In this document: positions 35,985-44,427 of the stretch, piece by piece
Position numbering within the stretch: position 1 is the stretch's first letter
How the letters are laid out: every line of letters starts with the position of its first letter
Assembly (NCBI RefSeq): GCF_900091495.1
Contig: NZ_LT607413.1
Coordinates: 6,215,001 to 6,279,000 of the forward strand
Length of the DNA stretch: 64,000 nt
Direction of reading: 5' to 3'
Source: Micromonospora echinospora
GTDB lineage: Bacteria > Actinomycetota > Actinomycetes > Mycobacteriales > Micromonosporaceae
The notes under the pieces: model-generated
What the model was told of the DNA's origin: nothing
Seen by the model: the letters and a program-made list of their open reading frames with translations, nothing else
The model's database searches: none
Made by a program: the position numbers and the translations under genes

Positions 35985-37079
35985 TCAGCCGAAGGTGAGG
36001 ACGGGCTTGATCGCCGTGCCGTCGCGCATGCCGGCCACGGCGTCACCGATGTTCTCGAAGGGGAAGGTGGCGATGATCCGGTCCAGCGGGAAGAGGCCGC
36101 GCTGGTGCAGGTCGACCAGTTCGGGAATGAAGCGCGCCGGGTCCGCGTCGCCCTCGATCACGCCGTGGACCCGGATCCCCTTGCCGAGCAGGCTCATGAC
36201 GTCGAATGCGACCGTGCTGCCGATGCCGACGAGGGCGAGGTCGCCCCGGGGACGTAGCGCGGTGACGGCCTGCCGGAGCATCTCCGGTCGGCTGGTGGTG
36301 TCCACGATGTGGTGTGCGCCGGCGCCGGTGAGGTCGAGCACGGTGGCGCCGAGGTCGTCGGCCGCGCTCGGATCAAGGGCTGCCGTGGCGCCGAGCTCGG
36401 TGGCCAGGGCGCGTCGCGAGGCGACCGGCTCGATGACGATGACAGGGTCGCAGCCCAGGACGACCGCGGCCATCAGCGCGCTGAGTCCGACCCCGCCGGC
36501 GCCGATGACGACCAGGGAACTTCCCGGCTCGGGACGCAGACGGTGGATCACCGTACCCGCCCCCGTCTGCACACCGCAGCCCAACGGCGCGGCGACGACG
36601 GCCGGCAGGTCGGCGGGAACCCGGATGGCGTTGCGCTCATGGGCGAGCGCGAAGGTGGCGAAGCTGGACTGGCCGAAGAACGCGCCGTGTACGGGGGCAC
36701 CGTCGCGGGACAGCGGGGTGGTGCCGTCGCCGCGACCGCCGGAGATGTTCAAGGTCTGCTGGAAGTGGCAGTAGGCCGGGTGGCCGGCCGCGCACTGCTC
36801 ACAACGACCGCAGCTGTGGAAGGTCAGGCAGACGTGGTCGCCCGGCGCGAGACCGGTCACGTCCGCGCCGACCGCCTCGACCACACCGGCCCCCTCGTGC
36901 CCGAAGACCATGGGAGTGCGCCACCGGGGCCAGCTCGCCTGCATGCTGAGGTCGGTGTGGCAGAGGCCGGCCGCGGCGATCCTGACCAGCACCTCGTGCG
37001 GCCGTGGGGCTTCGAGATCCACGGCCTGGATGACGAACGGTCCGCCCGGGGTTTCGGTGACGGCTGCCCGGATCCGCAT
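35985..37079 (-). CDS. Zinc-dependent alcohol dehydrogenase
   Basis: A 364-residue class III-like medium-chain dehydrogenase. Catalytic zinc ligands: Cys in GLCHTDLS, His-Glu in VFGHEGAGVVEA and a later Cys in PLGCGVQTG; structural zinc Cys in SCGRCEQC and PAYC; NAD-binding VVIGAGGVGLSALM. It interconverts alcohols and aldehydes, or oxidises aldehyde adducts, with NAD. It follows the DUF4334 gene by 25 bases on the same strand. A role in processing isoprenoid aldehydes or alcohols is inferred from position. ATG 37079 is used because conservation begins at MRIRAAV. Confidence 0.92.
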   Translation of the reverse strand: MRIRAAVTETPGGPFVIQAVDLEAPRPHEVLVRIAAAGLCHTDLSMQASWPRWRTPMVFGHEGAGVVEAVGADVTGLAPGDHVCLTFHSCGRCEQCAAGHPAYCHFQQTLNISGGRGDGTTPLSRDGAPVHGAFFGQSSFATFALAHERNAIRVPADLPAVVAAPLGCGVQTGAGTVIHRLRPEPGSSLVVIGAGGVGLSALMAAVVLGCDPVIVIEPVASRRALATELGATAALDPSAADDLGATVLDLTGAGAHHIVDTTSRPEMLRQAVTALRPRGDLALVGIGSTVAFDVMSLLGKGIRVHGVIEGDADPARFIPELVDLHQRGLFPLDRIIATFPFENIGDAVAGMRDGTAIKPVLTFG

Positions 37080-37104
37080 GATCAACTCCTTTCTGGAGTC
37101 GAGC

Positions 37105-37575
37105 TCAGCCGACGCGATCGAGAAGGAAGTAGAAGAAGGGGCCGTCGGCGGGAACGTTCTTGCCGTTCATGATCCCCATCAGCGTGCTCTCGTCGACTCG
37201 CTTGAAGTGGTCGAAGACCGGCTGACCGTCGTAGACCATCGTCGCGGTCGACTCGCCACGGAACTCGACGGTCCACAGGCTGGCCTCGCCCTTGCCGAGC
37301 ACGATGTTGGAGTACAGCTCGCCGTTGTCGTCCTGGCAGATCAGGGGCTTGACGTCCTTGACGGTGACGAAGCTCTTGCCGTACCACCCCACCTGGTCGA
37401 GTCGCCCGTTGACCGGGTGCCCCGTGTCGAACCCGCTGCCCTTCCACTCGCCGAGGATCTCTTCGGGACGGACCGTGTCCAACGCGGCCCAGATCTCGTC
37501 GAGTTCGGCGGCCGACACCGGGCCGTCCTGTCGGCGCAGCTCGGAGAACCGGGCTCGGGCTCTGCTCGCATTCAT
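37105..37575 (-). CDS. DUF4334 / GXWXG domain protein
   Basis: A 156-residue cytoplasmic protein. The first half holds the GXWXG motif (PEEILGEWKGSGFDTGHPV) and the second the DUF4334 domain (GKSFVTVKDVKPLICQ, TATMVYDGQPVFDHFKRVDE). The fold is probably lipocalin-like and could bind a hydrophobic ligand; function unknown. GAGGAAG precedes ATG 37575. It is first in a two-gene operon with the zinc alcohol dehydrogenase and divergent from a DUF2236 gene, which puts it inside the isoprenoid locus. Confidence 0.85.
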   Translation of the reverse strand: MNASRARARFSELRRQDGPVSAAELDEIWAALDTVRPEEILGEWKGSGFDTGHPVNGRLDQVGWYGKSFVTVKDVKPLICQDDNGELYSNIVLGKGEASLWTVEFRGESTATMVYDGQPVFDHFKRVDESTLMGIMNGKNVPADGPFFYFLLDRVG

Positions 37576-37671
37576 GATGGCTTCCTCTCTCCGTACGTGC
37601 GACTTCAGGCACCCCACCTGGCCCTTGACACGGGCCGCGCCGTCACCAAGTCTGGTGGCGAGGTGGTCACG

Positions 37672-38601
37672 ATGGCCGGTGGCGGCCGGTACCGCTGGTT
37701 GCGTCGTATCGAGGCACTCGATCCGGTACGTGACCATCACGAGATCTACCGGATCTCGGCCGGATACGAGTTTCCCTTCGACTACCAGCGGGCGCTGGAA
37801 CTCGCGCTGCTCCGCACGTACTGCGTGCCGAGCATCTCGGCGCTGCTCGACGCGACCGGCGAGTTCCGACTGCGGACGCAGCAGCGGTACGACGACACCG
37901 CGTTGCTGATGGCGGAGATCGCAGAGCACGGATACGACTCGCCGCGCGGCAGGCAGGCGTTGAGAGTCGTCAACCGGGCGCACCGTCGGTACGCGATCTC
38001 CAACGACGACATGCGCTACGTGTTGTCCACGTTCGTGTACGAGCCCGTCGACTGGCTGGATCGGTTCGGCTGGCGTCGGCTGCACGAGCACGAGCGACTG
38101 GCCGCGTTCCACTACTACCGGGCCGTCGGCGCGCGGATGGACGTCCGCGACGTGCCGGACGACTACGACGCGTTCCGGGACTTCAAGCGCGAGTACGAGC
38201 GTGCCTCCTTCCGCTTCGCCCCGACCAATCAGCGGATCGGCGCCTACACCCTGGACCTGTTCGGCTCGTGGTACCCGGGGCCGCTGCGCCGCGCCGCGCG
38301 GCTCGGCGTGCTCGCGTTGCTTCCCGCCGAGGTACGCGCCGCCTTCGGATTCCCGGCCGCGCCGCGCTGGCTCTCCGCAGTGGTCGAGGGCGGATTGCGC
38401 ACCCGGGCGGCGGTGGTGCGGCTGATGCCGCCGCGCACCACGAGCCGGTTGACCCACGCGCCGCAGAACCGCACCTACCCCGGCTACCCCCGGGGGTACC
38501 AACCCGCCGATCTGGGGTCGCCGCCACCGCCGCCCGACCTCGACCCGACATGGTTGGCCCGCCCGGTACCGCCACCGGCCGCCGGGCCGGAGCCTGACTG
38601 A
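37672..38601 (+). CDS. DUF2236 (MpaB-like oxygenase family) protein, no signal peptide
   Basis: About 309 residues of the DUF2236 superfamily, which also contains Lcp. Characteristic strings are YRISAGYEFPFDYQRALELA, YDDTALLMAEIAEHGYDSPR, NRAHRRYAISNDDMRYVLST and EPVDWLDRFGWRRL; the RAHRRY/NDD region is the signature of MpaB-type members. Unlike the two Lcp proteins it lacks a Tat signal, so it should act inside the cell or at the membrane. The C-terminal 50 residues are Pro-rich and disordered. ATG 37672 is the best start; conservation begins within 15 residues. It converges with the acyl-CoA synthetase gene. Possible role: intracellular oxygenation of isoprenoid products. Confidence 0.83.
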   Translation: MAGGGRYRWLRRIEALDPVRDHHEIYRISAGYEFPFDYQRALELALLRTYCVPSISALLDATGEFRLRTQQRYDDTALLMAEIAEHGYDSPRGRQALRVVNRAHRRYAISNDDMRYVLSTFVYEPVDWLDRFGWRRLHEHERLAAFHYYRAVGARMDVRDVPDDYDAFRDFKREYERASFRFAPTNQRIGAYTLDLFGSWYPGPLRRAARLGVLALLPAEVRAAFGFPAAPRWLSAVVEGGLRTRAAVVRLMPPRTTSRLTHAPQNRTYPGYPRGYQPADLGSPPPPPDLDPTWLARPVPPPAAGPEPD

Positions 38602-38640
38602 CCGCCAGGAGAGCCCTGGAAGGCTCAGGACACCGACCCG

Positions 38641-40491
38641 TCAGGCCGCTCCTGCCGACGGGTAGAGAGCGTTGATGCTGTCGTGGTAACGGTCGACGAT
38701 GACGCGGCGCCGCAGCTTCAGGGTAGGGGTCAGCTCACCCGATTCCGGCGTCCAGGCCAACGGCAGTACCTCGAAGGTCTTGACCTGCTCGGGTCGGGCG
38801 AGCTTGGCGTTGGCAGCGTCGACGGCGGCCTGGATCTCGGCGAGCAGCAGCGGATCCGAGGCCAGGCCGGGCAGCTGCGCGTCGCTGATGCCGCGCGCCC
38901 GCGCCCACAGGGGCGCGACCTCGTCATCCAGCACGATCAGCGCCGTGACGTACGGCCGCCGATCGCCGATCGCGACCGCCTGACCGATGAGCGGATGCGC
39001 CCGAAGCAGCCCCTCGATGTGCGCCGGCGAGATGTTCTTGCCGCTCGAGGTGATGATGAGTTCCTTCTTGCGGTCGGTGATGCTGAGGAAGCCGTCCTCG
39101 TCGATCGTGCCGACGTCGCCGGTGGCCAGCCAGCCGTCGGCGTCGACGACCGGCTCGATGCTGCCGTCGCCGCGCAGGTACCCGGAGCAGACCAACGGCC
39201 CGCGCACGAGGATCTCACCGTCGTCGGCGAGGCGCACCTGCATGCCGGCGTTGGGCCGACCGACGGTCCCGGTGCGGAAACGCTCCGGGGTGTTGATGGT
39301 GGCGGTACCGGTGGTCTCGGTCATACCCCACACCTCCAGCACGTCGACACCGAGCCCGGCGAGGAACCGCAGGACGTCGACCGGGATCGGAGCGGCGCCG
39401 CTGCCGGCCCAGACCATGTTCTGCAGGCCCAGCGTGGACTGGAGCGGTCGCAGTACCGTGGCTTCGGCCTGCGCCACCCGGGCAGCCAACTCTTCGGGCA
39501 CAGCCTGGCCCGCCGCGCGCAGCTCGTACGCCTCGAGGGCCACGGCGCTCGCGGCGCTGAAGGCGGCCCGTACGGCCGGTTCCGCGGTGGCCAGCTGGGC
39601 CTCGACGCCGGCGGCCATCTTCTCCCAGATCCGTGGCACCCCGAAGAACGAGGGCGGACCGATCGCGCGTAGGGCCCTGATGAGCTGGGTGGGGTCGGGG
39701 CAGATGGTTACGTGACCGGCCCGGTAGATGGGGTTGTAGATGCCCAGGATCCGCTCGGCGATGTGGGCCAGCGGCAGGTAGGCCACCGACGGCGCGTGAT
39801 CGGGGACGGACACGGTGGCCTCGAGGACCACGGCCTGATAGATCACGTTGTGGTGGCTGAGCACGACGCCCTTCGGGTCACCGGTCGTCCCCGACGTGTA
39901 CAGCAACGTCACCGGCTGCTCGGGTCGGATCGCGCGCCAGCGCCGCTCGAAGGCGTCCGGCTCGGCCTGGTGTGCGGCCTGGCCGATGGCACGCACCTGT
40001 GACAGTGGCACGGTCTTCGGGGTCAGATCGTCGGGTTCGGCCGCGTCGACCAGCACGATCCGACGCAGGTGGGGCAGGTCCGGCAGGATCGAGCGCCAGC
40101 GGGCCAGCTCGGTGGCGCCTTCCAGCACCAACACCTGGGCGCCGCTGTGCAGCGCCAGGTACCGCAGCTGGTCGGTGCTCAGCGTCGGGTAGACCGTGGA
40201 GGGCACCGCACCCAGGTGGGTTGCGGCGAGATCCACCAGCCAGTGTTCCGGCCGGCTCGACATCATGATCAGCATGTGGCCACCCGGCTGCAGGCCGATC
40301 TCGGCCAGTCCGCCGGACAACTCGGCAACCTCGTCGCGCAGCTCGGCCCACGTGCGGGTGTCGTCGCGGTCGAGCGTGGTCAGCGCCGGCAGGTCGGCGA
40401 ACTCGGTGGCGTTGCGGTGCAGGAGAGCGGGGACGGTCAGGTCAGCAGCCGTCTTGGCGCATCGGTCGGCAAGGGTGTCGGCAGGGTCCAT
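38641..40491 (-). CDS. fadD: Long-chain acyl-CoA synthetase (FadD15-like)
   Basis: A 616-residue AMP-forming ligase that activates fatty acids to acyl-CoA. The P-loop-like motif is LLYTSGTTGDPKGVVLSHHN; then VLEVWGMTETTGTATI, ATGDVGTIDEDGFLSITDR and KKELIITSSGKNISP; the catalytic Lys is in ELTPTLKLRRRV near the end. The layout matches actinobacterial FadD15-type enzymes for long or bulky chains. In the proposed pathway it would charge the isoprenoid acid formed by the aldehyde dehydrogenase. It is monocistronic, and a GAAAGTTAG element shared with the thiolase promoter lies about 110 bases upstream. Confidence 0.93.
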   Translation of the reverse strand: MDPADTLADRCAKTAADLTVPALLHRNATEFADLPALTTLDRDDTRTWAELRDEVAELSGGLAEIGLQPGGHMLIMMSSRPEHWLVDLAATHLGAVPSTVYPTLSTDQLRYLALHSGAQVLVLEGATELARWRSILPDLPHLRRIVLVDAAEPDDLTPKTVPLSQVRAIGQAAHQAEPDAFERRWRAIRPEQPVTLLYTSGTTGDPKGVVLSHHNVIYQAVVLEATVSVPDHAPSVAYLPLAHIAERILGIYNPIYRAGHVTICPDPTQLIRALRAIGPPSFFGVPRIWEKMAAGVEAQLATAEPAVRAAFSAASAVALEAYELRAAGQAVPEELAARVAQAEATVLRPLQSTLGLQNMVWAGSGAAPIPVDVLRFLAGLGVDVLEVWGMTETTGTATINTPERFRTGTVGRPNAGMQVRLADDGEILVRGPLVCSGYLRGDGSIEPVVDADGWLATGDVGTIDEDGFLSITDRKKELIITSSGKNISPAHIEGLLRAHPLIGQAVAIGDRRPYVTALIVLDDEVAPLWARARGISDAQLPGLASDPLLLAEIQAAVDAANAKLARPEQVKTFEVLPLAWTPESGELTPTLKLRRRVIVDRYHDSINALYPSAGAA

Positions 40492-40598
40492 GGGTTACTC
40501 CTTCGACCGTAACCAGGCCTGGTGGTGGTGAGGCCGGTGTACCCCTCATCGTGGTGGTGTCGAGGGTGCCGCAGCCTCTGACAGCACTGTAAACGAGG

Positions 40599-40615
40599 GC
40601 TAACTTTCTGGGAAG
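40599..40615 (-). promoter_or_regulatory. GAAAGTTAG element upstream of acyl-CoA synthetase
   Basis: Read towards fadD the strand gives CCCAGAAAGTTAGCC. The core is identical to that in front of the thiolase gene (31909-31925). A second short palindrome, TGACT-AACC-AGTCA, lies at 40672-40685. Confidence 0.4.
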
Positions 40616-40883
40616 AAGCGATTGGGATCAGGTGCTCAGTCGAGCCGGAGGGTCGACCGGGTAGCGAACGCTGACTAACCAGTCATGGTCGGGGCGCGGC
40701 CGCCGTGGCCGCGCCCCGTGCCGGGTGCCCTGGAGAACGGACGGTCGGCCGCCCATCACGATCGTGGCGCCGACGACCTCGCTGATCACATCGCCGGTCG
40801 CCGTGGCGCCGAACGGCCGAGGCTGCCTCAGGCGATGCGCCGGGCCGCGATTGCGCTGACCGGGGCCGATGGACCGCTGGTTG
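40616..40883. other. Intergenic between fadD promoter and SDR 3' end
   Basis: No gene recognised; contains the small palindrome at 40672-40685 and the hairpin at 40691-40717. Confidence 0.5.
40691..40717 (-). terminator. Hairpin terminator of the SDR-kinase-ACAD operon
   Basis: A perfect 11-bp stem, GGGGCGCGGCC at 40691-40701 and GGCCGCGCCCC at 40707-40717, with a five-base loop. It lies about 170 bases past the SDR stop in the direction of that operon. Confidence 0.65.
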
Positions 40884-41645
40884 TCACTGCGCGGTCCAAC
40901 CACCGTCCACGTGCAGAACGCTGCCGGTGACATAGCTGGCCGCGTCCGACGCGAGGAACGCGACCGCGCCGACAACCTCGTGCGGCAGGCCGAACCGGCC
41001 CATCGGGATCCGCTCGCGCAGCCGTTTCGACCACTGGTCGTGGCTGCGTAGTCCTTCCGTCATCGGCGTCTCCAGGTAACCGGGCGCCACCGCGTTCACC
41101 CGGACACCGGCAGCCGCCCACTCCAACGCCAGCGTCCGGGTGAGCTGCTCGACCCCGCCCTTGCTGGCGCTGTAGGCGGCCAGTCGCGGCAAGCCGACCT
41201 GACCGTGCACCGAGGACATGTTGACGATACTGCCCGCGCCCTGCTCGATCATGAACGCGCCGGCGGCGCGGGCGCAGACGAACACCCCGGACAGGTTGGT
41301 GTCGATCACCTGTTGCCAGTCCGCGACGCTCACCTGCTCGCTGCGGTGCAGCGCCGGACTGATCCCGGCGTTGTTCACCAGGACGTCCAGCCGACCCCAG
41401 CGCTGTCGGGCCAACGTCACGACGGCATCGGCGGTGGCCTCGTCGGTGACGTCACCGGCGACGACGTCCGCGGTGCCACCGTTGGCCACGATCCTGTCCC
41501 GCACCGCCAGTAGCGCGTCCCGCCGGCGTGACTGGAGGATCACGGACGCGCCGGCCTCCGCCAGTCCTTCGGCGATCGCCGCTCCCACGCCCTGGCCGGC
41601 GCCCGTCACCCAGGCGACCTTGCCCTGAAGTAGTCCCTTGAACAT
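40884..41645 (-). CDS. Short-chain dehydrogenase/reductase (candidate 4-oxoacyl-CoA reductase)
   Basis: A 253-residue classical SDR. Cofactor motif VAWVTGAGQGVGAAIAEGL; NNAGISPA; catalytic Ser in SIVNMSSVHGQ and Tyr-x3-Lys in LAAYSASKGG; the end VTGSVLHVDGGW. Arg residues following the second strand (QSRRRD) suggest NADPH preference. ATG 41645 has AGAGGAA upstream. It is the last gene of the operon, 29 bases behind the kinase. In the levulinate pathway an SDR (LvaD) reduces the 4-oxo group of levulinyl-CoA, and the same partner enzymes stand here, so that role is proposed; fabG-like or 3-hydroxyacyl roles remain possible. Confidence 0.9.
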   Translation of the reverse strand: MFKGLLQGKVAWVTGAGQGVGAAIAEGLAEAGASVILQSRRRDALLAVRDRIVANGGTADVVAGDVTDEATADAVVTLARQRWGRLDVLVNNAGISPALHRSEQVSVADWQQVIDTNLSGVFVCARAAGAFMIEQGAGSIVNMSSVHGQVGLPRLAAYSASKGGVEQLTRTLALEWAAAGVRVNAVAPGYLETPMTEGLRSHDQWSKRLRERIPMGRFGLPHEVVGAVAFLASDAASYVTGSVLHVDGGWTAQ

Positions 41646-41674
41646 GTGTCGGATTCCTCTCGGTGGAGGTCTCG

Positions 41675-42823
41675 TCACGAACCCAGCGCCGCGACGCCCT
41701 GCCCGTCGGCGACCCGCAGGCCCATCTCCACGAGCGCCGCCGCTGCCCCGGCCATGTCCGCCGCGTCCGATCCCATGTGCTTGCCCTGAAGATGGCGGAA
41801 GTAGATCGATTCCATGATGACCGCGAGTTTGAGGCAGGTGAGAGCCAGGCACACGTCGAGGTGGTCGCGGTCGACTGGGCGGATGGCGGTGTAGGCGCGC
41901 AGAACGGCTGCGCGATCACCGAAACCCGGCCGGTCCGTCACGCCGAGAGCCACCGGAACGTGCCGCCGTAGGGTGTCACCGGGCTCGGTCCAGTAGACGA
42001 GCAGGAGCGCGACGTCGCACACCGGATCGCCGCGGGTGGCCATCTCCCAGTCCAGCACCGCGCGTACGCGTGCGGTGTCCGGCGCGAGGATGAGGTTGTC
42101 CAGGCGGTAGTCGCCGTGCACGAGCGCCCAGGCCCGGTCGGCGAACGCGTCCGTGCGTGCGGCCAACCAGCGCCCGAGCCGGTCGAACCCCGGCAGGTCA
42201 CGCACCTTGGTCCGCTCCCACTGCGCGGTCCACAGCGCGGCCTGCCGGCTCAGGTAGCCGGCCGGCTGACCGAACGTCTCCAGACCGGTGCCGGTGAGGT
42301 CCGCGTCGTGCAGCGTCGCCAGCGTCCGGACGAGGACATCGGTGATCACCGCCGCGCGTTCCACGGAGAGACCGGCGCAGTCGGCCGCCGAGGACAGCAC
42401 GACGCCGTCGACGTGCTCCATGACGAGGAAGGGTGTGCCGATGACGGACCGGTCCTCGCAGAGCAGGTACGGCCGGGCGCTCGGCACCGCCGTCGGTTCG
42501 AGGCCGCGTAGCACGCGATACTCGCGCGCCATGTCGTGCGCTTTGGGCATCACGTGGCCGAGTGGCGGACGACGCAGCACCCAGGAGCCGGCGCCCTGGC
42601 TGATCCGGTACGTGAGGTTGCTCCGGCCGCCGGCGAGAAGCTCGGCGTGCCACGGCGCGACCGGATCGGCGTCGGGCAGCCGCTCACCGAGGTAGGTCGC
42701 CAGCCGGTCGAGTGACAGGCCCGGCGGATCCACGCCGACGCTCGCGGGTGCCGGCCCGATCTTGGTGCCGGACTCCGTGTGGAGCGGGCCGTCGCCCACC
42801 GGACCGCGGCCCTCGTCAGCCAT
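41675..42823 (-). CDS. APH-type phosphotransferase (ACAD10/11 kinase domain, LvaA-like)
   Basis: A 382-residue aminoglycoside-phosphotransferase-fold kinase. The nucleotide-site strand is LLAGGRSNLTYRIS; the catalytic loop is ALVHGDYRLDNLIL and the metal-binding Asp is in AVLDWEMATRGDPVCDVALL. This LDWEMA.xGDP variant is that of the kinase domain fused to human ACAD10/11 and of LvaA, which phosphorylates 4-hydroxyacyl-CoA. The gene overlaps the preceding acyl-CoA dehydrogenase by eight bases, so the pair is translationally coupled. The small LvaB partner of Pseudomonas is not present. ATG 42823 is used; the longer frame is a shadow. Confidence 0.9.
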   Translation of the reverse strand: MADEGRGPVGDGPLHTESGTKIGPAPASVGVDPPGLSLDRLATYLGERLPDADPVAPWHAELLAGGRSNLTYRISQGAGSWVLRRPPLGHVMPKAHDMAREYRVLRGLEPTAVPSARPYLLCEDRSVIGTPFLVMEHVDGVVLSSAADCAGLSVERAAVITDVLVRTLATLHDADLTGTGLETFGQPAGYLSRQAALWTAQWERTKVRDLPGFDRLGRWLAARTDAFADRAWALVHGDYRLDNLILAPDTARVRAVLDWEMATRGDPVCDVALLLVYWTEPGDTLRRHVPVALGVTDRPGFGDRAAVLRAYTAIRPVDRDHLDVCLALTCLKLAVIMESIYFRHLQGKHMGSDAADMAGAAAALVEMGLRVADGQGVAALGS

Positions 42824-44000
42824 GCGTCGTTCCGCCGGTCCGGGTGGCCTCGTACCGCCGGACAGCGCGGCGGGCCACCGACCAGCGATGCACCTCGGAC
42901 GCGCCGTCGTAGATGCGGAACGGGCGCACCTCGGCGAGGAACCGCGCCAGCGGCAGGTCGTGGGAGACACCCTGCCCGCCGCACAACTGCACCGAGCGAT
43001 CGACGATGCGCCCGACGGCCTCGGAGACGAACGTCTTGGCGATCGATGTCTCGTGGTTCGCGCGTCCACGCTCGTCGAGTGTCGCGGCGGTGGTACGGAT
43101 CAGCGACCGGGACGCCGCGATGTCGATCTCGTTGTCGGCGATGAGGTGCTGCGCCAGGCCGAGATCGGCGAGCCGGCTACCGAACAGTTCCCGCTTGACG
43201 ACGTAGCCGAGCATGATCTCGTGAGCGCGGCGGGCAACACCGAGCCAGCGCATGCAGTGCGTGAGGCGAGCGGGCCCGAGCCGGACCTGGGCATTGGCGA
43301 AGCCACGGTCGACCTCACCCAGCACGGCGGACGACGGCACCCGGCAACGGTCGAACACCACCTCGCAGTGACCGCCGGTGAATCCGGCATCGATGGTCGG
43401 GATGTGTCGGCCGACCGAGAGACCGGGAGTGCCCGCGTCGACGAGGAACATCGTCGCGGCGTCGGCACCCGTGCCTGCCATCACGATGAAGAAGGCGGCA
43501 CCGTCGGCGCCGGTGATGAACCACTTCCGGCCATCGATCAACCAGTCGCCGCCGTCACGCACCGCCCTCGTGGTGAGCGTGCCGGGGTCCGATCCGGCAC
43601 CCGGTGCCGGCTCGGTCATCGCGAACGCCGAACGAGCGTCGCCAGCGGCCAGTGGTCGGAGGTACCGCTCGCGTTGCGCAGGCGTGGCGACGTGTTCCAG
43701 TAGCGTCATGTTGCCCTCGTCGGGCGCTGCGCAGTTCATGACGAGCGGGCCGAGCAGACTCCGGCCGGACTCTTCGAGCACGTCGGCCTGTTCGCGCATC
43801 GACAATCCCAGACCGCCGTACTCGGTGGGTGCCGACGGGGCGAACACGCCGGCGGCTCGGGCGGCCCCGCGAAGCCGCGCGAGGAGTTCGCGGTCGGTCT
43901 CGATCTCGTGTTCGACGGGAATCACCTGATGGTCGACGAAGCTTGTCACCCGTTTCGTCAGGTCCTCCGGGACTTCGCCGGGCGTCGCGTTCGTACTCAC
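42816..44000 (-). CDS. Acyl-CoA dehydrogenase, ACAD10/11-like (LvaC-like)
   Basis: A 394-residue member of the acyl-CoA dehydrogenase family. FAD motifs: FAMTEPAPGAGSDPGTL and IDGRKWFITGADGAAFF; LGPARLTHCMRWLGVARRAH; RSVQLCGGQGVSHDLPLARF. The end reads IYDGASEVHRWSVARRAVRR: the DG..EVH form, with Asp where medium-chain enzymes have Glu, is that of ACAD10/11 and LvaC, which process 4-phosphohydroxy acyl-CoA rather than simple chains. GTG 44000 has AGGAGG upstream. First gene of the three-gene operon. Confidence 0.9.
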   Translation of the reverse strand: MSTNATPGEVPEDLTKRVTSFVDHQVIPVEHEIETDRELLARLRGAARAAGVFAPSAPTEYGGLGLSMREQADVLEESGRSLLGPLVMNCAAPDEGNMTLLEHVATPAQRERYLRPLAAGDARSAFAMTEPAPGAGSDPGTLTTRAVRDGGDWLIDGRKWFITGADGAAFFIVMAGTGADAATMFLVDAGTPGLSVGRHIPTIDAGFTGGHCEVVFDRCRVPSSAVLGEVDRGFANAQVRLGPARLTHCMRWLGVARRAHEIMLGYVVKRELFGSRLADLGLAQHLIADNEIDIAASRSLIRTTAATLDERGRANHETSIAKTFVSEAVGRIVDRSVQLCGGQGVSHDLPLARFLAEVRPFRIYDGASEVHRWSVARRAVRRYEATRTGGTTHG

Positions 44001-44427
44001 CCTGTGCCTCCTGTTCGCTCGAGTAGCGTCACGCGGCGCCCGGTGGTCGAGTGAGGAACCGACCAGCTGACCAGTTCTCCGCCGTACGGCGTCGACCGGA
44101 CGCTCGAGCATGGTGCCAGCGTTCGGGAATTCCTATTTTCGAGAATGCCAATCAACGGTTTCCGGTTGGCGATCCACCGTGCCGTGGCCGCCCTGCCTGC
44201 CGGCAGCGGCCGGCTCAGGTGGGCTCGTCGGGTGGGCTCGTCGGGTGACGCGGAGTGCGCTGGTGCGGTAGATGGGTGGTCTCGGTGTCCGGGTGTTCCA
44301 GCTAAACAAACATAGATCACTGTCACGATCGGCCTTGTGACCGTCGACACAAGTGTGCTCTCATGTGAAACACGGGCGCAACATGCGTTTCACCGTATCA
44401 GTAGCCCTCGACTCCGAGGAGTGCACC
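44001..44427. promoter_or_regulatory. Divergent promoter region of lcp and the LvaC-like operon
   Basis: About 430 bases with no gene. Near the lcp start an inverted repeat GTGAAAC (44365-44371) and GTTTCAC (44387-44393) with a 15-base spacer could be an operator. Further upstream lie an AT-rich CTAAACAAACATAGATCAC (about 44303-44322) and a GTCAC...GTGAC pair at about 44323-44342. Confidence 0.45.

Noticed and set aside
36910..37671. Long forward extension upstream of the DUF2236 gene
   Set aside because: The stretch is antisense to the alcohol dehydrogenase and DUF4334 genes; DUF2236 similarity starts only after 37672.
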